From the NCBI GenBank assembly GCA_028688225.1, contig JAQTYQ010000024.1, positions 1 through 56,709 on the forward strand: a stretch of DNA of 56,709 nt. The letters are read 5' to 3'. The notes under the pieces were generated by a model. The model had not been told where the DNA came from and did not search any database. It saw nothing but the letters and a program-made list of their open reading frames with translations. The position numbers and the translations under genes were made by a program. This DNA comes from Opitutaceae bacterium (GTDB lineage: Bacteria > Verrucomicrobiota > Verrucomicrobiia > Opitutales > Opitutaceae). This document shows, in pieces, positions 38,149 through 44,798 of the stretch. The first letter of the stretch is position 1. Each line of letters opens with the position of its first letter.

Positions 38149-39462
38149 TCAGGCCAGCGGCTTGACCAGGATCTTGGAATTCCGGCCGCTTTCCTCGTAA
38201 CCCTTGAGGCGCGACTCGGGCAGGATTTCCTTGTCGGCCTCGGTGAAGCCGCAGGACGAGATGAAGAAGGAGTAGCTTTGCGTCGACAGGGCCAGGGCTT
38301 TCGTGGCGCCGCGCTCCTTGGCAACCATGCAGGCGTAGTTGACCATCTTCCGGCCGATGCCTCGGTTCTGGTAGAAGGGCAGCACGTAGAGCGAGCCGAT
38401 CTCGGCGAGCTCGGGCTTGTCCGGATAGGTGGTGAGCGACACGCAGGCGATGAGATTCTCGTCGATCTCGAACACGAAGAACTGGTCGATGTTCTTTTCG
38501 ATCGCCTGCTGGGTGCGGTAGATCAGCTCCTCGCGCTTCACGGCGTTGCGCGTGAGGTTGTAGATGTGGCGCACGTCGCGGCGCGTCGCCTTGCGGATCT
38601 GCTGGTAGTCGTTGCCGTAGATGAGCGTGCCGACGCCCTCGTTGGAGAAGATCTCGTTGAGCAGCCCGTCGAAGACCCGGCCGTCGAGCAGGTGCACGCG
38701 GGAGGTGCCGGTCTCGATCGCCTTGACGGCGTGCACGGCCTTGCTGTGCGACTCCTCGGCGATGGTCTCGGGGTGATCCTTGATCAGGTCGCGCAACGTC
38801 TCGACGGAGATTTCGCGGCGCAGCTCGGCGTTGATGATCAGCCCGCTCAGCGGCGCCAGGTAGATGATCTTGCTCGCCTGCAGCACCTCGGCGAGCTCGG
38901 CGGCGAGCAGGTCGGAGTTGATCCGCAGCGAGTGCCCGTCGGGCGCGAAGCCGATGGGCGAGAGGATCGGAACGATGTCGGCGCTGATGAGGTGCAGGAC
39001 GAACTCCTTGTCGATGCGGTCGACCCGGCCGGTGAACTGCTGGTCCACGCCCTTGATGATGCCGGTCGGGACGGAGCGGACCGCGTTGGTGATGGCGCAC
39101 TTCAGGCTGTTCTGCGTGAGGCCTTCGAGGATGAGATGCGACACCCGGGCGGAAGCCCGGATGGCGAGGTCAAGCGTGGCGGTGTCGGTCACGCCGGTGC
39201 CGCGGGAATCAGTGATGGCAATCTTGCGCGCCGCCGACAGTTCCTCGATCTGCTGGCTGATGCCGTGGACCAGCACGACCTTGATGCCGAGGCTGCGGAG
39301 GACCGCGATGTCGATGAGCAGATTGCTGAAGTTCTCGTCGGCGACAATGGCGCCGTCGAGGGCGATGACAAAGATCTGCCCCTGGAAGCGCGGCACGTAC
39401 TTGAGGATGCCGCGGAGATCCGTGGGTTTGATCGTGGTGATGGTGGTGGGGCCGTTGCTCAT
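38149..39462 (-). CDS. argA: Amino-acid N-acetyltransferase (N-acetylglutamate synthase)
   Basis: ArgA makes N-acetylglutamate, the first step of arginine synthesis. The 437-residue product has an N-terminal amino-acid-kinase-like domain (about 25-280; FVIALDGAIVADENF, VLVHGISQQIEEL) that binds the feedback inhibitor arginine in related enzymes. A C-terminal GNAT domain (about 290-437) has YVLPFYQNRGIGRKMVNYA as the acetyl-CoA loop and SSCGFTEADKEILPE. The two-domain build matches the classical bacterial ArgA, and the length fits. Confidence 0.93.
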   Translation of the reverse strand: MSNGPTTITTIKPTDLRGILKYVPRFQGQIFVIALDGAIVADENFSNLLIDIAVLRSLGIKVVLVHGISQQIEELSAARKIAITDSRGTGVTDTATLDLAIRASARVSHLILEGLTQNSLKCAITNAVRSVPTGIIKGVDQQFTGRVDRIDKEFVLHLISADIVPILSPIGFAPDGHSLRINSDLLAAELAEVLQASKIIYLAPLSGLIINAELRREISVETLRDLIKDHPETIAEESHSKAVHAVKAIETGTSRVHLLDGRVFDGLLNEIFSNEGVGTLIYGNDYQQIRKATRRDVRHIYNLTRNAVKREELIYRTQQAIEKNIDQFFVFEIDENLIACVSLTTYPDKPELAEIGSLYVLPFYQNRGIGRKMVNYACMVAKERGATKALALSTQSYSFFISSCGFTEADKEILPESRLKGYEESGRNSKILVKPLA

Positions 39463-39546
39463 CGAGGTGGCGTGGGGGTTTTCGTCGAATCACGCGGCCG
39501 CGTCAATGACAGAGGATTCGCGTCCGTGGCGCGTAGCTTCCTCGTT

Positions 39547-39621
39547 GTAGGGCGGCATCGCCGAATGCCGCCATCTGTCTTTGCCGATTTGTACGCTTTG
39601 GCGGGGTCCGGCGACCCCGCC
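39547..39621. repeat. GTAG-headed REP with a second GC-rich hairpin
   Basis: GTAG (39547-39550) is followed by a perfect GGCGGCAT/ATGCCGCC hairpin (39551-39572). A second perfect hairpin GGCGGGGTC-CGGC-GACCCCGCC lies at 39600-39621. Both are upstream of argA, in the gap before the hypothetical gene at 39696. Confidence 0.7.
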
Positions 39622-39649
39622 TGCAACCGCAGATAGTCGGTTACGCGGG

Positions 39650-39695
39650 CGCCTCCGACATCTGACATCTGGCCTCTGACATCTGATCTCTGAAT
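39650..39695. repeat. Degenerate short-word repeat cluster (inverted orientation)
   Basis: CATCTGACATCTGGCCTCTG and CATCTGATCTCTG are complements of the CAGATGTCAGA-type words found at 31635 and 44553. The cluster ends exactly at the stop of the gene at 39696. Confidence 0.55.
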
Positions 39696-40331
39696 TCACT
39701 TCACAATCAGGCTCCAGCTCCGGGACGTGCGGGCGCCGCACAGCGTGACCGCGTAGCGGCCGGGCTTGAGGCTTTGCGTGGGGAAGCTCGCCCGCACGAC
39801 GCTCTCCTTGGAGCGGGCCAGTAGCTGGCCGGACATTTTCTCGTAGTCGGGCAGGAGGAAAAGCTGCCGGTCCTTGCGGTAAAGCAGCACGCCACGGATC
39901 TGGCTCCGGTAGTCGGACTGCGCACAGGTGAACTGCAGGACATAAGTACCGCTCGGGGCGGCCTCGCGCGGCGCCGTCACGGCCGTGATCGACGCCGGGA
40001 GCGCCGGCTTGAAGGCCAGCGCGCCGCCGAGTTCCTCCGGCAGGCCGCCGAGCGCGTTCACCACCTCGCCGATGGCCGGCGCAAAGCGGGCCGGCGGCAG
40101 CGGATCCGCCAGGCGCTCGATCTCCACCGGGATGCGCTGGTAGCCGAGCCGCAGCAGGCGCTCCGTCGTGGCCCGCTCGCCCAGGTCGTGATAGGGCTCG
40201 AACGACCGGCCGCGCTTGCCGTAGTGCAGCCGCAGGACGGTGTAGCCCAGGATGAAGAGCACGATGGCGAGCACGATCCAGCGCAGCGGCCAGGGCTGGG
40301 AGGAGGGGCGGGAGGCGGGCATCGCGGGCAA
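39696..40331 (-). CDS. Hypothetical membrane-anchored protein
   Basis: I do not recognise this 211-residue protein. One transmembrane helix lies near the N-terminus (about residues 18-36, WIVLAIVLFILGYTVLRL). The remainder is predicted outside the cytoplasm and ends in strand-rich sequence (SGTYVLQFTCAQSDYRSQI, GRYAVTLCGARTSRSWSL). Met1 and Met4 are both possible starts. It is divergent from proS across 75 bp. The GC content matches neighbouring housekeeping genes, which supports a resident gene. Confidence 0.6.
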   Translation of the reverse strand: MPAMPASRPSSQPWPLRWIVLAIVLFILGYTVLRLHYGKRGRSFEPYHDLGERATTERLLRLGYQRIPVEIERLADPLPPARFAPAIGEVVNALGGLPEELGGALAFKPALPASITAVTAPREAAPSGTYVLQFTCAQSDYRSQIRGVLLYRKDRQLFLLPDYEKMSGQLLARSKESVVRASFPTQSLKPGRYAVTLCGARTSRSWSLIVK

Positions 40332-40406
40332 TCTATTTCCCGGCGGGGCGGGCGCCGCAAATCAAATTGCTTCCGCGTTCCCCGGCTGCTCTCTTGGCAG
40401 GGCTGC

Positions 40407-42230
40407 ATGAAGCTCTGGTCGCACTATTTCATTCCCACCCTCAAGGAAACGCCCGCCGACGCCGAGATCGCGTCGCACCAGCTGCTCTTGCGCGCCGGCC
40501 TCATCCGCAAGCTCGGCGGCGGCCTGTACACCTATCTGCCGCTCGGCCTGCGATCGCTGCAGAAGATCACCCAGCTCTGCCGCGCGGAGATGGACGCCGC
40601 GGGCGCGATCGAGCTCGGGATGCCGCACCTGCATCCGGTGGAGTTCTGGCAGCAGGGTCCGCGCTGGAACGCCGCGCGGGAAATCATGTACCGCGCCGAC
40701 CACGCCGGGGCGGGCCGGCGTCCTCCGCCGGAGCCCGAGTTCGTGCTCGGCCCGACCCACGAGGAGATCATCACGCCGCTGGTAAAGACCGAGATCACCA
40801 GCTACCGCGACCTGCCGAAAAACTTCTATCAGATCGCCACCAAGTTCCGGAACGAGATCCGCCCCCGCTACGGCCTGATGCGCGCCCGGGAGTTCGTGAT
40901 GAAGGACGCCTATTCGTTTGATGCCGACGACGAGGGCGCCACGCGCAGCTACCTCGCGATGCGCGATGCCTATACGCGCTTCTTCGCCCGGTGCGGACTG
41001 AAGACCATCTCGGTCGAGGCCGACACCGGCGTGATGGGCGGCAGCTTTTCGCACGAGTTCATGGTGCCCGCCGAGGTGGGCGACGACGATGTGGTCTACT
41101 GCGCGGAGGGCGGCTATGCGGCCAACCGCGAGAAGGCGACGAGCGGCCTCGTGCCGGCCGGTTTCGCGGATGCGGCTCCGGACGGCGCGCTTGAGGAATT
41201 TCCCACGCCGGGTGTGCTCACCATCGCCGCGCTCGGGCAGCCGCCCTACGGCGTGCCGGCCGGCCGGCAGTTCAAGACGCTGCTTTACGTCGGCGACGGC
41301 CGGCTGTTCGCAGTCGTGCTGCGCGGCGAGGACGAACTCGAGGAGGCCAAGCTCGGCGCCCTCGGCTTCGCGCTTTTCCGTCCGGCCACGCCGGAGGAGA
41401 TCGAACCCGTCATGGGCGCGAAGCCCGGCAGTCTCGGCGCCGTGCGCGGCACGATCAAGAACCCCGGCGCGCTCGCCGGCGTCTTCGCCGATCATGCCAT
41501 CCGCCTCATCGGCAACGGCGTCACCGGGGCCAACCGCGACGGCTTCCACCTGCGCCACGTCAACGTCACGCGCGATCTGGCCGTCACCAGGTTCGGCGAC
41601 TTTCGCCGTGTGCGGGAGGGCGAGCCCTGCCCGAAATCGGGCCGGCCGCTGCAGATCCGCCGCGCCATCGAGGTCGGCCACGTCTTCAAGCTCGGCACCA
41701 AGTACAGCGAAAAGTTCGGCGCGGCCTACACCGACGACAAGAAGCAGAGCCACCTCATGGTCATGGGCTGCTACGGCATCGGCATCAGTCGCACGCTGCA
41801 GGCGGTCATCGAGCAATGCCACGACGCCGATGGCATCGCCTGGCCGTGGAATGTGGCGCCTTATCAGGTGCTCATCGTGCTGCTCGATCCGCAACTGCCG
41901 GAAGCCGCCGATCTTGCCCGGAAGCTGGGCGCCGCCGCCGAGGCGGCCGGCGCGGACGTGCTGCTGGACGACCGCGTCGAGCGCCCGGGGGTCAAATTCA
42001 AGGACGCCGACCTGATCGGCCTGCCGTTGCGGATTACCATCGGTGGTCGTGGCCTCAAGGAGGGCATTGTGGAAATGAAGTGGCGCACGGAAAAAGCGGT
42101 GACCAAGGTGCCGCTGGCCGAGGCGACGGCACGCGTTGAAGCCGCGGTCAAGGAAAAGATTCTCGCCGCCGATCTGAGACTCCCGGTTTGTTCTCCGAAT
42201 GTGCCACCAGCTTTTGACGAGCAAACCTGA
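40407..42230 (+). CDS. proS: Prolyl-tRNA synthetase (bacterial type, with editing domain)
   Basis: ProS charges tRNA(Pro). The 607-residue product has class II motifs (motif 2 FYQIATKFRNEIRPRYGLMRAREFVMKDAYSF in two parts; motif 3 MGCYGIGISRTL). The long insertion between motifs 2 and 3 (about 220-400) is the YbaK-like domain that removes mis-acylated alanine. The C-terminal anticodon-binding domain starts near YQVLIVLLDPQLPEAADLA. The start ATG at 40407 gives the family opening SHYFIPTLKETPADAEIASH. The C-terminal 15 or so residues after VKEKILAADLRL look like a non-conserved tail. Confidence 0.96.
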   Translation: MKLWSHYFIPTLKETPADAEIASHQLLLRAGLIRKLGGGLYTYLPLGLRSLQKITQLCRAEMDAAGAIELGMPHLHPVEFWQQGPRWNAAREIMYRADHAGAGRRPPPEPEFVLGPTHEEIITPLVKTEITSYRDLPKNFYQIATKFRNEIRPRYGLMRAREFVMKDAYSFDADDEGATRSYLAMRDAYTRFFARCGLKTISVEADTGVMGGSFSHEFMVPAEVGDDDVVYCAEGGYAANREKATSGLVPAGFADAAPDGALEEFPTPGVLTIAALGQPPYGVPAGRQFKTLLYVGDGRLFAVVLRGEDELEEAKLGALGFALFRPATPEEIEPVMGAKPGSLGAVRGTIKNPGALAGVFADHAIRLIGNGVTGANRDGFHLRHVNVTRDLAVTRFGDFRRVREGEPCPKSGRPLQIRRAIEVGHVFKLGTKYSEKFGAAYTDDKKQSHLMVMGCYGIGISRTLQAVIEQCHDADGIAWPWNVAPYQVLIVLLDPQLPEAADLARKLGAAAEAAGADVLLDDRVERPGVKFKDADLIGLPLRITIGGRGLKEGIVEMKWRTEKAVTKVPLAEATARVEAAVKEKILAADLRLPVCSPNVPPAFDEQT

Positions 42231-42290
42231 CCACGTTTCCTGGACGCAGAGACTCATCGTGAACAGGGCAGATCATCCAACCCAAAATCA

Positions 42291-42358
42291 ACCACGGATG
42301 CCGCGGATAGACACGGATGAGGACGAGACGCAATCCGTGTTCATCTGTGCGATCCGCG
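42291..42358. repeat. CCACGGAT inverted repeat between proS and clpS
   Basis: ACCACGGATGCCGCGGATAG and ACACGGATG on the left face CAATCCGTGTTCATCTGTGC and GATCCGCGG on the right. The copy sits directly upstream of clpS; a GTGAAATCCGTAG trace of the same word lies only a few bases before the clpS start codon. Confidence 0.6.
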
Positions 42359-42408
42359 GCCATGAGGATCTGACGTTTGACACTGTGGCCGGTGAAATCC
42401 GTAGAGTC

Positions 42409-42714
42409 ATGATCACTAGCACCGCCAGGACCGAGGTTGCCCCTTCCAGCCGGACGGAGACTGAACTCACCCTCGAGGGGTTGTGGCGCGTGGTCGTGCT
42501 CAACGATCCCGTGAACCTCATGTCCTACGTGGTCCTCGTCTTTCGCCGGGTGTTCGGATTCGACGAGCCCACGGCGCGCCGCCATATGCTGGAGGTGCAC
42601 GAACAGGGCCGCTCGGTCGTGTGGGCCGGCGTGCGCGAGAAGGCGGAGGCCTACGTGTTCACGCTGCAGCAATGGCACCTCTCCGCGACCCTCGAATCGG
42701 ATGAAAAGAATTGA
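42409..42714 (+). CDS. clpS: ATP-dependent Clp protease adaptor ClpS
   Basis: ClpS delivers N-degron proteins to the ClpAP protease. The 101-residue product has the conserved core WRVVVLNDPVNLMSYVVLVF, the helix with ARRHMLEVHEQGRSVVWAG and the closing KAEAYVFTLQQWHLSATLE. The frame is open far upstream through repeat DNA, but ATG 42409 is the natural start. The gene's end overlaps the next start by 14 bases, so translation of the two is probably coupled. clpA is not in the window. Confidence 0.93.
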   Translation: MITSTARTEVAPSSRTETELTLEGLWRVVVLNDPVNLMSYVVLVFRRVFGFDEPTARRHMLEVHEQGRSVVWAGVREKAEAYVFTLQQWHLSATLESDEKN

Positions 42715-43162
42715 AGTCAAACTCAGCCTCCAGGTCGTCGCCCCGCTGCTCGATCTCATGAAGGCGGCCGTTGACCGCCTGCAGGGCCGGCTGGCTGCCC
42801 CGCCGCAACTGCCGGATCTCGACGAGGAACTGCGCGCCGACTGGCGGAGTGACCTCCTGAGCGGCCAGAATGACGACTGCCGGCGGTTTCTCGCGCTGTT
42901 TGACCGGGATTTTTTTGCCGACGGCACCGTCAGCTTCGACGAGGCGAACGCCGAGCCCGTCCTGCGCGCCTGCACGGCCATCCGCCTGCAACTGCGCGAG
43001 CAGGAGCTGAAAAGTCTTTCCGACGAGATGATCGAGTCAGGCGGCGTCGATGTCGCCCAGCTCGGCGACTTGGTACAAAAGGCGTTCCTCTGCTACATCT
43101 TTCTGGCCACGCTCCAGGAGCTGATCATCCAGCACCTCGACACGGCCATCCTGGAGGGGTGA
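42701..43162 (+). CDS. DUF2017-like protein downstream of clpS
   Basis: A 153-residue mostly helical, acidic protein. In actinobacteria a protein of similar size (DUF2017) follows clpS; this one has the same position, length and all-helical look (APLLDLMKAAVDRLQGRL, SDEMIESGGVDVAQLGDLV, AFLCYIFLATLQELIIQHLD). Family assignment is therefore by context and is tentative. The 14-base overlap with clpS suggests a linked role in substrate delivery or its control. No signal peptide or enzyme motif is seen. Confidence 0.6.
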   Translation: MKRIEVKLSLQVVAPLLDLMKAAVDRLQGRLAAPPQLPDLDEELRADWRSDLLSGQNDDCRRFLALFDRDFFADGTVSFDEANAEPVLRACTAIRLQLREQELKSLSDEMIESGGVDVAQLGDLVQKAFLCYIFLATLQELIIQHLDTAILEG

Positions 43163-43232
43163 GAGCGGCTCGCGGCGCGGGTAGTTTTCAGGGAACGCGG
43201 CGCGCTCGCCTTGTTTAGGTCTGATATTTTAT

Positions 43233-43294
43233 GGAGACGCGACGCCCTCGTCGCGTGTTCCCTTGAAAAAGGGCGACGGGGGCGTCGCTGCTCC
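43233..43294. repeat. Paired-hairpin BIME-like repeat with GGAG/CTCC ends
   Basis: GGAG (43233-43236) and CTCC (43291-43294) enclose two perfect hairpins, ACGCGACG-CCCT-CGTCGCGT and GCGACG-GGGG-CGTCGC. The layout copies the GTAG REP pairs but with a different head. It fills the gap before the gene at 43424, where no other feature is seen. Confidence 0.6.
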
Positions 43295-43423
43295 AGTTTG
43301 CTGATTGTCCACCATGTTCACTATGGGTGTGAAATAACCGGGTTAGTCAGGTGCACCACGGCGGCGGGAACGCCATGGCTCCAAGCTGGCGCATTTTTGC
43401 TTTTCCTGTCATTCCAACTCCCC

Positions 43424-43927
43424 ATGCCCCGGGTCCAATGCAGCTACTGCGGCCTTCCCTTCAACGTGCGGCAGATCGAGGCCGGCCGCGCGTATTACTG
43501 CTGCTCGGGCTGCGCGCTCGTCAGCCGGTTGCCGGCGGCCGGCGGAGGAGGGGAGTTTCCGGTGACGCCGGCCCTGGTCGCGGCGCTGGGGGTGGGCTTT
43601 GCCCTTTTCAACCAGGTGCTCTTCTGGACGCTGGCCGCCGAACTGGCGCGCGAGCAGCGGGCGGTCCCGGCGCTGCTGTTCGCCCGGATCTCGGCGGGAC
43701 TGGGTGTGCTGGTGTGGGCGGTGCTGGCGACGGGCATCTGGCGCGCCCCGGTGCGCCGCTGGAGCGACGCCCTGGTGGCGCTGGCCACGCTGGGAGGCCT
43801 GGCGCTGGCGATCTGGCCGCCGCTCTCCGCGGGCGGCGCGGTCGCGTCCAGTGCGGCGCTGGGGCTCTGGCTGGGACGCGGCTGGGGCAAGCAAAAATTC
43901 GCCCGGAAAAAGACGCTTCCGGTTTGA
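43424..43927 (+). CDS. Membrane protein with CcoI/FixI-like cysteine cluster
   Basis: A 167-residue protein whose N-terminus (CSYCGLPFNV, then YYCCSGCALVSRL) resembles the cysteine-rich metal-binding start of CcoI/FixI copper ATPases. About four transmembrane segments follow (residues ~48-68, 80-105, 112-130, 133-150). The P-type ATPase domains are absent: no DKTGT or CPC motif is present. A role in metal sensing or in assembly of a respiratory oxidase is possible but not shown. The frame is open upstream to 43211, but that part runs through a repeat, so ATG 43424 is used. Confidence 0.55.
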   Translation: MPRVQCSYCGLPFNVRQIEAGRAYYCCSGCALVSRLPAAGGGGEFPVTPALVAALGVGFALFNQVLFWTLAAELAREQRAVPALLFARISAGLGVLVWAVLATGIWRAPVRRWSDALVALATLGGLALAIWPPLSAGGAVASSAALGLWLGRGWGKQKFARKKTLPV

Positions 43928-43948
43928 CCGCGCGCGCCGCGCCCCTAG

Positions 43949-44089
43949 GGTTGGCGCCGACACCCTGCGGTGTTCGTGTTGCGTTCGAAAACCGCTCTTT
44001 GCCTTTGATAATTTAAGGGAGCCAAAAACCGCGGTGGCGGCTGCTAGGCCGTAAACCGGAAAGCAATAAACCACCCGGCGGCGCCCACC
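43949..44089 (+). ncRNA. Candidate structured RNA (6S-like possibility)
   Basis: GGTTGGCGCCG (43949-43959) pairs with CGGCGCCCACC (44079-44089) over 10 of 11 positions and would close a 141-nt fold. Inside are a CCTT/AAGG hairpin (~43999-44018), a CCGC-GGTG-GCGG hairpin (~44029-44040) and an A-rich single-stranded part. An AAAGG/CCTTT hairpin lies just downstream (~44099-44115). The region is non-coding and lies between two membrane-protein genes. The long closed rod with an internal bubble is reminiscent of 6S RNA, but I cannot confirm the family. Confidence 0.3.
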
Positions 44090-44198
44090 TTACCACAAAA
44101 AGGACTAGAGCCTTTGAGCACACGGCACAGGCGGGGTGTTGCTATTTTCAGCTTCCACCCGCACGGATCGATTCCCCTCACTAATCTCCCGCGCCATC

Positions 44199-44549
44199 AT
44201 GAATCCGCACGAATCCATCATCCTTCATCTGTTGCATGTCGCGGCCGCCCTTGTGCTCATGGGTTATACGTTCTACGCCTTCGCCGCCGCGCCGGAGACG
44301 CGCAAACGGGTGCTGATCTGGACCGGCGGGGCCAGCCTCGTCATGCTGCTCACCGGCCTGCGGATGTGGCAGGGTCTCTACGGGTTCGCGCCGGCCGGCT
44401 GGCTGATCGTGAAGCTCATCTGCTGGCTCGGCCTCTCCGCGCTCGCCGGGATTGCCTATCGCAAACGGGGAAAGGCGGGCCTGCTCGCCGGGGTGGCCCT
44501 CATCCTGGCCGTGACCGCCGTGGCCATGGTCTACGTGAAGCCGTTCTGA
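44199..44549 (+). CDS. Hypothetical small multi-pass membrane protein
   Basis: A 116-residue protein with four hydrophobic segments: about 8-28 (HLLHVAAALVLMGYTFYAFA), 38-56 (VLIWTGGASLVMLLTGL), 65-84 (AGWLIVKLICWLGLSALAG) and 95-112 (LLAGVALILAVTAVAMVYV). The build resembles small SirB2/CopD-like membrane proteins, but no diagnostic motif fixes a family. His9 and His13 on the first helix could bind heme or metal. The ATG at 44199 is chosen as the start of the first helix. Confidence 0.6.
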   Translation: MNPHESIILHLLHVAAALVLMGYTFYAFAAAPETRKRVLIWTGGASLVMLLTGLRMWQGLYGFAPAGWLIVKLICWLGLSALAGIAYRKRGKAGLLAGVALILAVTAVAMVYVKPF

Positions 44550-44552
44550 GGC

Positions 44553-44644
44553 GGAAGTCAGAAGACAGATATCAGACGTCAGAGGACAGAAGTCGGAAAC
44601 CAGAGGCCGGAAGCCAGATGTCAGACATCGGATGTCAGAGGTAG
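44553..44644. repeat. Degenerate short-word repeat cluster (CAGAAGTC type)
   Basis: The stretch is composed of imperfect copies of GAAGTCAGAAGACAGATATC, GACGTCAGAGGACAGAAGTC and CCAGATGTCAGACATCGGAT words, beginning right after the stop of the small membrane protein gene. It is the same family as 31635-31800 and 39650-39695. Confidence 0.6.
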
Positions 44645-44674
44645 TAGCGGCTCTCCGAAAACCTCTGAAGAATC

Positions 44675-44732
44675 GTAGGGGCGCAGGCTTGCTGCGCCCA
44701 TTTCCTGGGGCGCGACAAGATCGCGCCCCTAC
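44675..44732. repeat. GTAG-headed REP pair (BIME)
   Basis: GTAG (44675-44678) plus the hairpin GGGCGCAG-GCTTG-CTGCGCCC faces the inverted unit GGGCGCGA-CAAGA-TCGCGCCC ending in CTAC (44729-44732). It lies upstream of the polymerase gene and is nearly identical in its first hairpin to the copy at 55233. Confidence 0.75.
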
Positions 44733-44798
44733 GGGGACCCAATACACTCCGCTGCTTTCGCCGGTTGCCTCGCGGACAACATGGCTTAGGTTGCGGCC

